A stretch of 64,000 nt of DNA from Augochlora pura. Its lineage: Eukaryota; Arthropoda; Insecta; Hymenoptera; Halictidae. The notes beneath the pieces were generated by a model. The model was not told the origin of the DNA. It searched no databases and worked only from the letters and a program-made list of their open reading frames with translations. Each line of letters begins with the position of its first letter. Position 1 is the first letter of the stretch. A program made the translations under genes and the position numbers. Shown here one piece after another: positions 44,226 to 55,010 of this stretch. Where the stretch lies: positions 8,492,244 to 8,556,243 of the forward strand of contig NC_135778.1 of assembly GCF_028453695.1 (NCBI RefSeq), in the 5' to 3' direction.

Positions 44226-46078
44226 ACGCGTCTGTTGCGGCAACTTACGACTTCGATTCTTCGAAGCGGCTCTTCGCGCAGAAAATAAATAGAAAAAGGT
44301 TAATAATATGCAACAAAAGCAAAGACTCGAAGCTTCGAAACAAGCCATAATACAACGTGTTGCCGCGACGCCATTTCGTTCCCAGAAAATTCCAACGGCT
44401 CGCTCCCCCGCGCGGCTGACAGATGCGCGCCGGCAGAACAAGCGCCGGGCGATCCGTCGTAATGAGATTTTAAGTAACCGCGATGGAACCGAGGCACCCG
44501 GTGCATGAAGCACTTCATCGCGACCGGTCGGAATCAATATTTTAATGATTACTCAGCGGCGTGCACGGCTTCTGAAAAAAAAAACGCGCGAGTGGCGAAA
44601 GACAGCGCGCGTCGGAGCTCCGGAGGGGTTGCACGGAGCCGTCGCCGAGGACCTCTCGTCCGTGTAGGCGTGTCGATGCGCCATTAGCGTGTCATTAGGG
44701 CGTCATTAGCGCGCGATACGCAACATTGAAGTGCGCTCGCTGTTTATTATTGAACGTATGCGCTCGTACGGAGGGAGAGACCCGAGCGGATAATTGCGAG
44801 CCTCCGGACGATTCCGAACGATTCCGAAGGTGAAGTTCACCGGGACGTCGGCGGTTAGGTAATTAGTGATTACACCGCGTCCGACGCTGTAATATAATCG
44901 TCGATTTTGATCGACGGCTGATTCGGACACGCTTCGAAGAATATCCATTTATCGATCCTATCGATCGACTGGGAAGAGGTCGATTTTTATCCGCGGAATT
45001 GCCGAGCGATAAGAACGCGTTACGCTCTTTCCTCGGCTAATTGCGCGACTTTTAGTTGGGTGTAAAATTGTACGTGGTGATGAAGATGAACGTGATGCAT
45101 TAGAAATTAGTTTTACTTAACAGTAGTTAATAGTAAATAGTAATAGTTTTATTGTAGTATTTAACAGTTCATTATTTGACATTTTTATTTATCAAAATTG
45201 TTCATGCGAGGCGACCACGATTTTTGTATTTTGCGTAAAGAATGTCGAATGAATTTCGTGTATTTAATTATTGACAATTGTAACATGGAGTTTGATATAA
45301 AATAAATTGATGGAGGGCATATAAAAATAAAATAAAATAAATTGGTAAACGGCATATAAAACTGCTATAAAATAAACTGACAGATAATAAATAAACCAAC
45401 CATTGAATAAGCTGAAAAAGAACCCGACCCCTCCCGCAATAAAGTTGTTCGCGAGCGTAAAAAATCCCGAAATATTAATCGCGCACACAGACGAACGATG
45501 CAAATAGTTTTAAGGAAGTTGTTCGCCGCGGTGCTGAACGATGACGCCTTCGGATGAGGACGTTTGTAAGCCGACGCCAATGACGGAGATCTCTTAATCT
45601 CCTCCCCGTGTGGAGAGTGCCTCGGCAAACAAACAGCCGTGGCGTTTTACACGGCGCTGTCTCCGCGCGAGTCGGAATGCGCGCGTAAGTGCGTGGATGA
45701 CGATCTTCGGCAAACACTCGCGATTGTCCTGTGTGTCGGAGTACATACAGCCGATGTTTCATCGTCGTCCCGCCGCCGGGGAACACCTACGTTGGAGAAC
45801 GTGTCGTAAAATATTCAATGACTATTACCGATCCACGCGCGCGAGCGCGTCGCGGATGGTACGCGACGCCATTTCTCTTTCACAACGGCCGTGTCAATGT
45901 TTAGAGAAAACTCGCCGGCCGTCGCCGATTGCTTCCCGTTTGTCTTCGACTGGATGCGCGCGGCCTCGTGTTCTAGGATAAGATGTTATTCGAAGGATTC
46001 TTCTCAAATGCTGTGCCATACGTCAAGCTGGGAAAGTCCTTTCGTTTGTCGATCGGGTCGTTTAGGTTCCAAGCCTAC
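44226..46078. other. GC-rich non-coding DNA with an AT-rich interval
   Basis: CpG-rich at 44230-45060 and 45460-45990. AT-rich sequence lies between them, including a short AATAAATTGNTGG/AACGGCATATAAAA duplication near 45300-45390. Numerous overlapping frames on both strands (up to 133 codons) show no domain. Confidence 0.5.
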
Positions 46079-46145
46079 TCCTGCGCCTCCTCTCTCTATC
46101 TTTCTTTCTTTTTCTATTTTTCTCTCTTTTTCTCTCTTTCTCGTG
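46079..46145. repeat. Short CT-rich pyrimidine tract
   Basis: Imperfect TCTTTCTTTTTCTATTTTTC run. Low complexity. Confidence 0.8.
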
Positions 46146-46549
46146 ATCGATTTTCTTTCCAAAAGAAGAAGAATTCTTTCCAAATTCGATGTTAAGCTGC
46201 TTCTCCAATATTTTATTTAAATTTTTACACGATTTAGAGAGGCTTTGGGTGTATTTTGTATTTTGTATAAAAAATTTCTTTTAGTGGAGTTCAATGTTAC
46301 TTTTTTAGTTTATGGTGGTGAGAATAAGATGTTTATTTTGAATATTTTTACTAGGTTTATTGTAACATTTGCCGCAAGCAACGCATTCGTTGAATAAATA
46401 ACTATAAAGTTACGTTTGTAGAGGCTAAATGGTCGGAAATTGGAAAATTAATGATTAACAATTTAGAGTGAATTGAAAATAAATCCTGTCTGTGGAATTC
46501 AATTTTATAGGAATTTTATAGTTTATTGTTGGAACTTTCAAGTGTAAGA
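46146..46549. other. AT-rich non-coding DNA
   Basis: No gene or clear repeat is visible. Confidence 0.5.
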
Positions 46550-46740
46550 GATAACATTTCTTATAGTATTTTATAATGTCTTATGTGTTATGGTATCTTA
46601 TACCTAATAATATCTTACAGTATCTTATAATATCTTATAATATTCTATAATATTATTTCTATAATATCATATTACTTATAATATATCCTATAATATTCTA
46701 TAATATCTTATATCTAATAATATCCTACATTTTACAATAT
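46550..46740. repeat. TATAATATCT-type AT minisatellite
   Basis: Degenerate TCTTATAATATCTTATAATA and TCTATAATATT units fill the interval. Confidence 0.85.
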
Positions 46741-47199
46741 TGTATGTCTTCTCCAACACAAAAAATTTATAAAATTGCCCGGTCAAAAAATTCTAATACT
46801 CCATTTGCCTCGAGAAATTCGAACAAACAGAAATTAAAATCTGTCAATAAAACAAAGTTGCTCCCCGTTGAAAATCGAACGATCTCCTTAAATCGAGGGG
46901 GATTTCACCATTTTTGTTTAAATTAATTCGAGGGTAGAGTCGCTCGCAATTACCAGCAGGCAGGTAACGAAAAATGTAACAACCTCCCCTTCGAACCCTC
47001 GTAACTCGATTACCAGCCGCCTTTGGAAAATCTTGTCGGGATTCATTATGCGAATGTGTTGCCGCGACGTCGCACTTCACTGCTTCCTTCCTTCGTTCAC
47101 TTATGCGTGCGGTACTCTGAGCAGAAGAAGGGGTCGGAACGGACACCCCGTCGCGCACACATTCCGCGAAGTGTTTCCATCCCTCTCCTTTCGAGGCCG
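46741..47199. other. Non-coding DNA, GC-rising
   Basis: AT-rich, then GC-rich from about 46930. A 125-codon minus frame (46844-47221) has no recognisable domain. Confidence 0.5.
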
Positions 47200-47310
47200 C
47201 GTCCGATTTTCGTGTCACCATTTTGACCCTTTGGCTACCGCATTCGTGTCGCCATTTTAATCCTTTGGCTACGGCATTCGTGTCGCCATTTTAACCCTTT
47301 GGCTACGGCA
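47200..47310. repeat. 34-bp tandem repeat containing a TTAA-element end
   Basis: CCCTTTGGCTACNGCATTCG then TGTCGCCATTTTAA repeats with CCTTTGG anchors at 47227, 47261 and 47295, exactly 34 bp apart. The last copy supplies the TTAACCCTTTGGCTACGG terminus of the element starting at 47291, so the end and its flank were tandemly triplicated. Confidence 0.9.
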
Positions 47311-47769
47311 GACTTTGGCACGCACCGGCCGTACGGTACGAATTCACTTGCGACGTCCACTGGGCACAGCGAAGTTATTCGTTAGACACGCATTTCTGAG
47401 AAAGTATTATTAAAATTTTCAAAATACCAATATTACTTGAAGCGAACGTTAATTTTAAGCTTCTTTTACAATGTAGCGCGCCGAAATATCGCGAGTCCGT
47501 ATGCCGAATTTCGCGGGGTTGTGAATCCCGTTTCGCTTGCTCGCGACGATTTTATATATTAACAATTTTGTATATATAATTACGTGGTTATCTCGCGTTT
47601 GGTCTTCTTGAGACCGAACATACAATATTTAATGAACAAATTTAATAATGAACGGGCGAAACAGGCGAAATTTGATCTAGACGCCTATTGGCGTCTACAG
47701 TGCCAGGAAGCCAACATGTTTCGGTCGTCAATAGGCGTCAATAGGCGTCAACAGCAGTCAAAGGGTTAA
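47291..47769. mobile_element. TTAA-flanked element, family F
   Basis: TTAACCCTTTGGCTACGGCA at 47291 and, in reverse complement from 47769, TTAACCCTTTGACTGCTGTT form short inverted ends. The total length is 479 bp. The right side carries TAGACGCCTATTGGCGTCTA (47678-47697), an 8-bp stem with a 4-base loop, and two direct copies of GTCAATAGGC near 47730-47750. The 61-codon frame at 47584-47769 ends in the terminus and has no transposase similarity. Pairing of these two ends is probable, not certain. Confidence 0.55.
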
Positions 47770-48180
47770 TGGAACGCCTTTCGGCCGCGCGAGAAAGTTC
47801 GCGGTTTCCTAAACGGGAAATGAAATCGGACGAGCAGGTTTCGTTTTTCTCTCCCGGAGTGCCACCATCGATCCGCAGCGGGTGTCATCGGAGTCATTAG
47901 ACTGCGCGGTACTTCCTGCCAGCTATGATTTCGATACCGGTATCATTCCTGCGAAGGTATACCGTCACCGAAACGTCAATAGCTTCGCGACACCGTAAGC
48001 GATATACTACCGAGAACCGAAATAAATACCGGTGTCGTTTTAGTGTTCCGTCTGGATGGAAGTTATTAACAATAAATATACCGCCGTCGGTCGACAGACC
48101 TGTTTCATAATTTTTGTTTCGTAATTGTTGAACTTAATACAAAGAGGCTTTCGATGGCAATTGTTAAATATATTTTTATA
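47770..48180. other. GC-rich non-coding DNA
   Basis: CpG-rich to about 48095, then AT-rich. A 61-codon frame (47925-48110) has no recognisable domain. Confidence 0.5.
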
Positions 48181-48430
48181 TTAACTACTTAAAGTATAAA
48201 TTATTTTTCATAGATAGGTGGATTGGCATTTGTTTGTTATTAGTAAAGTACGACATGTGGAAAATTAATAAATTTATTTTATGGCAATCTTTAGAGTTTA
48301 TTTCAATTTTCATTTTCATTTTAATATATTCCTATATCGACTATTCGCAGTATAAATTATTTCACAAATACGTGGATTAGTATTAGTTTGTTATTAGTAA
48401 ATTAGTACTGCAGATTTACAGTTTACGTCA
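48181..48430. repeat. 156-bp spaced duplication, AT-rich
   Basis: AGTATAAATTATTT, then a CGTGGATTNGNATT-like part and TTTGTTATTAGTAAA occurs at 48193 and 48349. Confidence 0.75.
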
Positions 48431-48519
48431 ATTTCTATTTTTATTTTTAATTTTTAATTTGTCTTAAGGCAGCGTATGCTATATGTATTTAGTAAATTAC
48501 TATTTAAACTTTCGTAGTT

Positions 48520-48552
48520 AATTTACCAAGATATTATAGGGCAAAGGGTTAA
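48520..48552 (-). mobile_element. TTAA-type element end
   Basis: GGGCAAAGGGTTAA ends at 48552. In reverse complement it reads TTAACCCTTTGCCCTATAAT. It is a single end with no confident partner. Confidence 0.4.
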
Positions 48553-48880
48553 GGCAGGCGCTGTTATCTGACTTGAAAAGGATGTCGCACGATTTGTCAT
48601 ACAGCCGTCGCGTTTCCCCGCGTTTATTGGAATTAAGAATATTCGTCGTCCGCGGGGGCAGGTGCGCCCGCGTAACGGGCTGCCGGCGAAGGAACCAGCT
48701 AATTAACGTTTCAACGATCATCAAGTCAAACCACACGTAATAATTCAGCGGCTCTACGGCAAACGAACACGGTCGACAAAGCTCCCGCGCGGACGGCTGA
48801 ACGGATTAAACGGATGAGAAAAGTTTGAGAGGCGAGCGTGACGGCTAACGATGGGACGGGGGCGGCCGAACACCGGGGGG
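48553..48880. other. GC-rich DNA running into the gap
   Basis: CpG-rich sequence with short frames of no recognisable product. It ends in a G run directly before the gap. Confidence 0.5.
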
Positions 48881-48980
48881 NNNNNNNNNNNNNNNNNNNN
48901 NNNNNNNNNNNNNNNNNNNNNNNNNNNNNNNNNNNNNNNNNNNNNNNNNNNNNNNNNNNNNNNNNNNNNNNNNNNNNNNN
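48881..48980. other. Assembly gap, 100 N
   Basis: Exactly 100 undetermined bases. A round 100 is a common placeholder for a gap of unknown size, so distances across it are unreliable. It lies between a G run and a GCTAT-type repeat, both likely causes of the break. Confidence 0.99.
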
Positions 48981-49110
48981 GTATGTTAGAGGCTGTGCTA
49001 TGCTATGCTATATTATAATATAGTATGCTAGAGGCTATGCTATGCTATGCTATACTATATTATACTATATTATACTACACTATCCTGTCTCCTATCATAT
49101 TATCTTATAT
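48981..49110. repeat. GCTATGCTATACTATATTATA-type microsatellite
   Basis: Five-base CTATG and CTATA units. A GTATGTTAGAGGCTGTGCTA-like start recurs at about 49021. The array starts at the gap, so its true length is unknown. Confidence 0.85.
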
Positions 49111-49744
49111 TATATTACATCACACTACAGTACCATCGCACAGCATTTAAAAATAGCACATAAATATTCAATTATGTTTACAACGATTACCAAATAACAT
49201 TCTATAACACCTACCTTAACAATCTTCCAAACTGTACAATTTATTTAACCGTAACCCATCAGTACCAATAACCGCGTTAGCTCACAACAAAAGCAGAGAG
49301 TCCGCGCGCGCGCACGCGCGTCCGCGACAGGACCGAATAGACGCCGTTCGGAACAGTTTCAGCAAATCGGAACAATTTAATCGCGAAGCTATCAGTCTGG
49401 CCGGGTATCTGGCAATCAGCGCAGAAAATGTAAATCTCGCATGAAAATCTGCCGGTGATTTGGTCGGCAGAGAGGATTCGACACCTCCGCCAAAGTACGC
49501 TAAAACGATCGGACACCGGCGCTAATGAAACAACGCGCTGCCCCGCGATAGAGTAAAACAATTTGGCCCGTCCTTTCGCTATAAATTAAAAGCTCTAGCC
49601 GGATAAATTCGAAATAACTCGGCGCGCGAACAGCCTCGGATCGGCACCGCTCCGATAACGAGATGCAATCTGCGCTGCGTAAACTATCGCCGCGCCGCTG
49701 TTCCTGGAAAACGCCGCGGCGCAGTCGGATTTATATGGCTGGCG
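49111..49744. other. AT-rich DNA then a GC patch
   Basis: Becomes CpG-rich from about 49275, with a GC-alternating run at about 49304-49323. A 94-codon minus frame (49277-49561) has no recognisable domain. Confidence 0.5.
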
Positions 49745-50064
49745 AAATCGTTAGTATTTTTACCCTCTTTCTCTGTCTTTATTTCTATTTTTCTTTCTTT
49801 CTTCTTGCCCTGTCTTTCTCTGTTTTTTTCTGTTTTTGTCTCTGTATTTTTCTCTGTTTTTTTTCTGTCTTTTTCTCTGCCTTTCTCTGTCTTCTTTTCT
49901 GTCTTTTTCTCTGCCTTTCTCTGTCTTCTTTTCTGTCTTTTTGTGCCTTATTTTCTGTCTTTCTCTCTATTTTTCTCTCTGTCTTGTTTCTGCCTTTTTC
50001 TCTGCCTTCTTTTCTATCTTTCTCTCTGTTTTTTTCTGTCTTTTTCTCTGGCTCTCTCTCTCTC

Positions 50065-50104
<40 letters not shown>

Positions 50105-50127
50105 CATATATATATGTATATCTCTCT
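49745..50127. repeat. CT-rich pyrimidine tract
   Basis: Imperfect TCTGTCTTTTTCTCTGCCTT units grade into (TC)n at about 50065-50100 and a short TATA run. The Phe/Ser/Leu-rich frames here (up to 186 codons) are repeat translations. Confidence 0.9.
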
Positions 50128-51046
50128 CGTTTGGCCGTCGGCTCGGTTTTTTCGTTCCCGTGAAAGGTCCCCGGTTCGTCCGGGGGCGCTTGTCACGAGC
50201 CCGTACACCTGTAATTTGCCCGGGCAGCGCGACGGGGAACGGGGAACGTTCCGAGCCGGCCCGAAACTTCCGGCTCGCGTGTCCGCAGCGTTCAACGCGC
50301 TGGCACACCCCCCGCGTGCCACCGGTGTCGTGTAACTCATTTTTACTGATTTTCGTTTCTATTATGCCGTCAACGTGTTACGTGTGCCGCAGTTAGACGC
50401 CACCCCCACCCACCACGCGAGCACCCCCCTGCCAACGCTGCTGAATTTCTGGCTCGGCCGGGATCGACCGTTTCGACAAGGTTGCTTCGAAATTTTTGCC
50501 CAGTTTATATTGTCGTTACTTCTTTTGTTAGGAAGAGTGACACAATTTGCAAAGTGTGATAGTAATCAATATTGTTCTTGAGAGGCGAAGCTGTGGAATT
50601 TTAATGTTTTTTAGAGTATTGTCTGATTCGCGGGATATTGAACGTGTTTTAACTGCTGTTGAAGATGATATTTATTAGAAAGTGATTTTTATGCAATTTT
50701 GAGTATTTTAATGCAGATTTGAGGTAAAAGTCGTTTCCTCGATACTTTCTTTTATAGGAACGAACTTGATTCGCTGCGAAGTCTTGTAAAAAATACCAAT
50801 ATTGTTCTAATTTTTCATCGAGGTGTGAATAAAATTTATGATACGTTGATGAGAGAATTAAGTGTAAAAAATTCATGTTATTGTTCTCTGTCGAGGTGCA
50901 TAGTTCGCAATTGCAACAAGCGTTTGAAGAAATTGTTAGAATTATTAACTTATATAATTATTAAATTATATATGTATTTAATTAATCGATTTAGTTGATA
51001 ACTATTTCAAACTAGAATTTCTTAGACGAAGAACATTGCTAACATA
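50128..51046. other. GC patch then AT-rich DNA
   Basis: CpG-rich at 50130-50475, AT-rich afterwards. The 75-codon minus frame at 50649-50876 has no recognisable domain. Confidence 0.5.
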
Positions 51047-51085
51047 TTAACATTAAACCTACGGCCTGTTTCAAAAATATACTGG
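51047..51085 (+). mobile_element. Family E TTAA-element end
   Basis: TTAACATTAAACCTACGGCC at 51047 resembles both ends of the 16583-16795 element (TTAACACTAGATTTACGG). No right end was identified. Confidence 0.4.
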
Positions 51086-52103
51086 ACATAACATCGAACT
51101 TAATACGACCCTAAATTTCATTTAAAAACTAAAATAAAAAGCACGATATTAGCGCAAACCCGTTTCATACTTCGAAAGTCTATGTTTTCGCCAGCTCGTC
51201 GGCGAAAAGGATAACCGCGTGGCATTGACAACGCGATGGAACGGTGAAAAGGGAACTTTCGGTCCGGTAGGAGCGTGCTAACGAACACGCGTGTAGGACT
51301 TTTGATACCTGTCTGCAGCGAGGCTCGAACAGTAAATCGAAATTGATTTACGGGCAACCCCTCCGCTGCCGTCGCTGTTACCTGTATTACCAGCGAGCGG
51401 CGCGGCGCGCGATTTACTACCGAGTTGATTAGCACAGTCGAGCTTCTATAAACGGACACGGATTCGTAGTTACTGCTGTCGTTACTGTCCTTATTATTCA
51501 GCCGTTTGACTAGCTGCGAGACGCGCGAAATTGTAGGTTGTAATCCGCGTCTTGTTTGACGAACGGCTGCCGCTGCCCCGCTATCCTGTAATTGTTATTG
51601 CTCGCCCGCGGAGCTTTGCGCGGGACCGACGCTTTCTGCGCCCGGCCGCGGCCGGCAGACATTCGGGTCGAGCGAAAATCGGTTGCCATGGGTTAATGAA
51701 TCGTATACGAATTATATATAATATTACTATATATTTACTATAATAACAGTAAACGACAAAGTTTAAAACGCATTGATTTTATTTCAAAATGGACTGGAGA
51801 AGCTGAAGCTTTCGATTTTTAGTTGATGAAGGGGTCTTAATAAACACTGAGCGTCTTATTCTTTTTGGCAGGTACTTTCACGTTTACCTTTCTTAATGTT
51901 AGTTAAACTATTCTCCCCGTGATGAAGGTGAGAAATCCGAGAGCGAAATGAAGACGCGGCTCGATGAATATTTTGCAAGTCTGAACTGTTTTGGAGAGAG
52001 GGTAGAATGGGGATTGCTGAGAGATGGAAGGTAACGGTTTATATACATAATAAAGCAATCTTAAACAACAAATATCGTGCATTGATTTCGCGTCAAAGAA
52101 AGG
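51086..52103. other. GC patch with AT-rich flanks
   Basis: CpG-rich at 51130-51700. Overlapping frames of 60-113 codons show no recognisable product. From 51700 the sequence is AT-rich to mixed. Confidence 0.5.
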
Positions 52104-52130
52104 AAGGAACTTATGGGTCACCCTACTATG
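52104..52130 (-). mobile_element. Possible mariner-type terminus
   Basis: In reverse complement this reads TAGGGTGACCCATAAGTTCC, which resembles a mariner-type inverted-repeat end. The A/T-rich 52030-52100 stretch would fit a transposon tail. No partner end or transposase residues were found, so this is tentative. Confidence 0.3.
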
Positions 52131-52257
52131 ACTACAATTCATTACAGAATTTTTCAAGAAAACCAAAAAATACCTCATCAAATTGCAATAAGAAACAATT
52201 AAATAGATTACGTGCCGCTGTAAAAATTGCTGCTGCAAATGGCCTACGAAGAGCCTA

Positions 52258-52503
52258 AAAACGTCCATAAAACGTTAAACATTAAGATGCCGTTCATAAA
52301 CATTAAGATGTTCTTTAACCCCTTAGCTTACAATGACGTATGAGAGACGTGATAGTTTTTCGGGGCCAAACATAAACAAAACGTCTCAAAGACGTGGTAA
52401 GTCTACCGGACCAAACATAAACAAGACTTTGGGCCCGCACAGTTGGAAATCAAATCGTAAGGCAAGGGGTTAAATGTCTAAAGGACGTCGTAAAAGACAT
52501 CTT
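52258..52503. repeat. ACGTC-rich repeat split by a TTAA element
   Basis: AAAACGTCCATAAAACGTTA on the left (52258-52314) and AAAGGACGTCGTAAAAGACA on the right (52480-52503) are ACGTC-type repeat like that at 41765-42300. The TTAA element at 52315-52473 sits between them. Confidence 0.6.
52315..52473. mobile_element. TTAA-flanked MITE, family G, complete
   Basis: A 159-bp element with TTAA at 52315-52318 and 52470-52473. The left end TTAACCCCTTAGCTTACAAT and right end in reverse complement TTAACCCCTTGCCTTACGAT agree at 17 of 20 positions. Inside, a block ending in CCAAACATAAACAA is present twice about 45 bp apart, each preceded by AGACGTG. ACGT recurs on both sides of GAGAG near the left end (52335-52352). 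It is non-coding. Confidence 0.75.
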
Positions 52504-52625
52504 GATTATGGTATTATTATTTTATTGTATTTTGTTGTATTCTATTGTATTTTATTGTATTTTACTGTATTCAATTCTATGCCATTTTATTTTACTGTAT
52601 TCAATTGTATTTTACTGCATTTTCC
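52504..52625. repeat. TTTTATTGTATT-type minisatellite
   Basis: TATTTTATTGTATTTTGTTG and TTTTACTGTATTCAATT-like units repeat with periods of about 10-15 bp. The frames over them are repeat products. Confidence 0.85.
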
Positions 52626-53814
52626 TCTTTATCCTTCTTCTACCTTCACCGCATAATTGCCGAAAGTTCTGCCAACTGTTAAAGGCGAGGGCGTTCGGTC
52701 GTTTCCCTCCAGCCTCCGGGACAACCTGTACAGTTTCCAGTGAAATCGAAGATCGTTTTAAGGGGAAAGAGAAATGGTACCGAACCGTTCCCATATCGTG
52801 TTTCCGTGGGATCAGGAGTATTTACTTTCTCTGATCTGAGGATGCTCTATTGAATTACCGTGTAATTGGAGTACAATATCATCCTCGTAACCTCTATCAT
52901 CGCACCCAGACGGCCATAAAACGAAGCACCGTGGCAACCCGTGGCAATATACACGCCATAGGGTGAGCAGAGAAGAAGCGGCGCGACCTCGAGACCTTTC
53001 GCGATCAAGGTGCCGGCGAGCATAAACCTAGAACTTAGATCTGCAGTTACACCGACGAGGATCAGCTGATTAGAATCTTTCCACGTTGATCCTCTGAGGA
53101 AGATCTTCAGATGTTAGCTATAAATTGTTAGCAAAATGATCACGATCCTCGTAGCAGGATGATCGATGTTTTCACGTGTGCTTGCTTTCACATATGGGAA
53201 AAAAAGATGATGGAGAATTTTATATTAATTTCCGCATAATGTAGAATTAATTCTCGTATGATAAATTACTTAAATAATAATTATTGTAAGTAGGAAATAA
53301 TATTCAGTTTTCTAATCTTGTATTGCTTATTATTGTGGAAATATTAGCAATAATCGAAAAATTAATATATCGACAGAAGTAAAACGAAGCTTTCGTAATT
53401 AAAAACAGTGTCCTTATACATATAATATACATATTGTATACATATATATATATAATATATCTATACATCTATATTACATACTTATTATTATTATAACCAT
53501 ATCCACATGTCATAAAGTAAGTACAGTAAATGCTATAAAATAGTAATATATCTTACAAAAAGAATCAATAGTTAACAATGAATAAATCAATAATAACATT
53601 GTAACATTTAAGCAACACCTTCTTCGCAATCTTGCGCATATTTTTGCAACATGATCAACCCTTGAGAGCTCGACGATATACAGTGCGAAGTAAGAGACGA
53701 ACGAACGAGCAACGTCGCGCCTTCGACGTCTCCGAAGAACGCGTCGCTAATCCGTTCGCACACAGAGAGAGCGTCATTTGCGTGCCGAGGTCCGGCCCCG
53801 TTTCTCGGAGCAGT
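52626..53814. other. Mixed non-coding DNA
   Basis: GC-rich at 52640-53170 and 53630-53810, AT-rich between, including a TATATAATATATC run at about 53420-53470. No recognisable product. Confidence 0.5.
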
Positions 53815-54140
53815 TTAACCCTTTGAGAACGAGTGGCGAGTCTCGGTCGCCGCGGCGTGTTTCGTTCGACAAAACGAACGAGAGGCGACAGTCCTTGTTT
53901 ATGTTAAGATATAAGTGCATATAATCGTATATAAATTATATTTGTACTATATATCAGGTTGGAAACTATGAAACGGGCGTTTCTGTATAGCCTGTGTTCA
54001 GCTGCGGCGCCCGTTTCATAGTTTCCAACCTGATACAAATTAAAATAAATTTGTATACAAGACACGCGACACATCTGAGAAAATCGCCTCGTCCTGCTAT
54101 CTCACTTCGCCCCAAAAAGTCGTCGTCCGCTAAGGGTTCA
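53815..54140. mobile_element. Probable TTAA-type element carrying a nested palindrome element
   Basis: The left end TTAACCCTTTGAGAACGAG (53815) has a subterminal hairpin GGCGAGTCTCGGTCGCC (5-bp stem) about 20 bp inside. A second hairpin, CGTTCG then ACAAAA then CGAACG, lies at about 53866-53883. A candidate right end, TCCGCTAAGGGTTCAA, lies at about 54126-54141. It reads TTGAACCCTTAGCGGA in reverse complement and matches the left end only approximately. The 84-bp inverted-repeat element at 53952-54035 lies inside. Confidence 0.4.
53952..54035. mobile_element. 84-bp element with perfect 28-bp inverted repeats
   Basis: The arms 53952-53979 and 54008-54035 are exact reverse complements. They begin TATCAGGTTGGAAACTATGA and run to GGGCG. 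The outermost TA can be read as the TA target of a Tc1/mariner element, leaving 26-bp terminal repeats, and the CAGGTTGG-type end fits that superfamily. Only 28 bp separate the arms. It is too short to be more than a minimal non-autonomous derivative, and the intact arms suggest it is young. Confidence 0.8.
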
Positions 54141-54824
54141 AAGCAGAAACGCGCGAATTCCGCTGACAATTCGCGAAAAGGCTGTTCTCGACGACGGCGA
54201 CGAAAGAGCAGGGGAACTCGAGGGGGAGGGGAGGAGGAGGAGGAGGCCCGGCTCTCGCCACGGTTGCCGATGATAACGAGCAACGGTGCTCGCACGCGTT
54301 GTCGCGGGGGCGTGCACCGTCAGCTGTCGTCGTCGTCGTCGTCGGCGCGCGAAAATGTGCCGTTTCATTCCACGGGCATAAAAGGCGCCGGCTTCGTTTG
54401 ATAACGGATCGCGCGCGTACGCGCCGTGGGAAGCCGCCGATAACAGGGGCCCGCCGTGCTGTTGCACGTGCTTCGACCGCGACGCGATGCAACCTGTGCG
54501 TGCACGCGAAGAACATATGTGCCGAGATACCGCCGCGGCCGTTGATACGCGAGCACCGCGCGATGGACGACGCGACGTTTTTGTCCCTTGTCACCTGGCC
54601 GTGCCGCGATATTATAATGACCGGTGATATCGGCCGGCCATGAGAAACGCTTTCCCGACGTCGAGACCGGTTCTCGCGTGATTTTTCCTGAATTCTTGTG
54701 ACGTTGATGCTTGAATAGAATATGCCTCGTTTAGGTTGAATGAAGAATTTTGTGGAGATTGGTATGATTGTTGGAGTTTTGTTTTAATGCTTTGGCAGAA
54801 TTGTTTTGTGATGCATCTAGTGGG
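54141..54824. other. Strongly GC-rich patch
   Basis: CpG-dense to about 54660, with a (GAG)n run near 54230-54246 and a (GTC)n run at about 54325-54344. Five overlapping frames of 63-154 codons use both strands and show no domain. They are expected from composition. Confidence 0.5.
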
Positions 54825-55010
54825 TACTGGATGTCTTAAAGACGTTTATAAGTCGTTCGTAAGCCGTACATAAGTCGTCTAAAAGCCGTTTAAAAGACGT
54901 CTACATTCATCCATAAGTCGTCGCTTTTTAGAAGTCTACATTTCTACCACAGGGCGTTTCTAAGCCATTCCTAGGCTCTTCATAGGCCGTTCAAAAGACA
55001 TTCGGAACAT
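54825..55010. repeat. AAGTCGT/GACGT-type degenerate repeat
   Basis: TTAAAGACGTTTATAAGTCG, TAAGCCGTACATAAGTCGTC and AAAAGACGTC-like units repeat with a period of about 14 bp, decaying toward 55010. Related in motif to 41765-42300. Confidence 0.75.

Noticed and set aside
52007..52258. 83-codon plus frame (and 121-codon minus frame over it)
   Set aside because: Checked for mariner or other transposase residues because a mariner-like end lies inside. None convincing was found.
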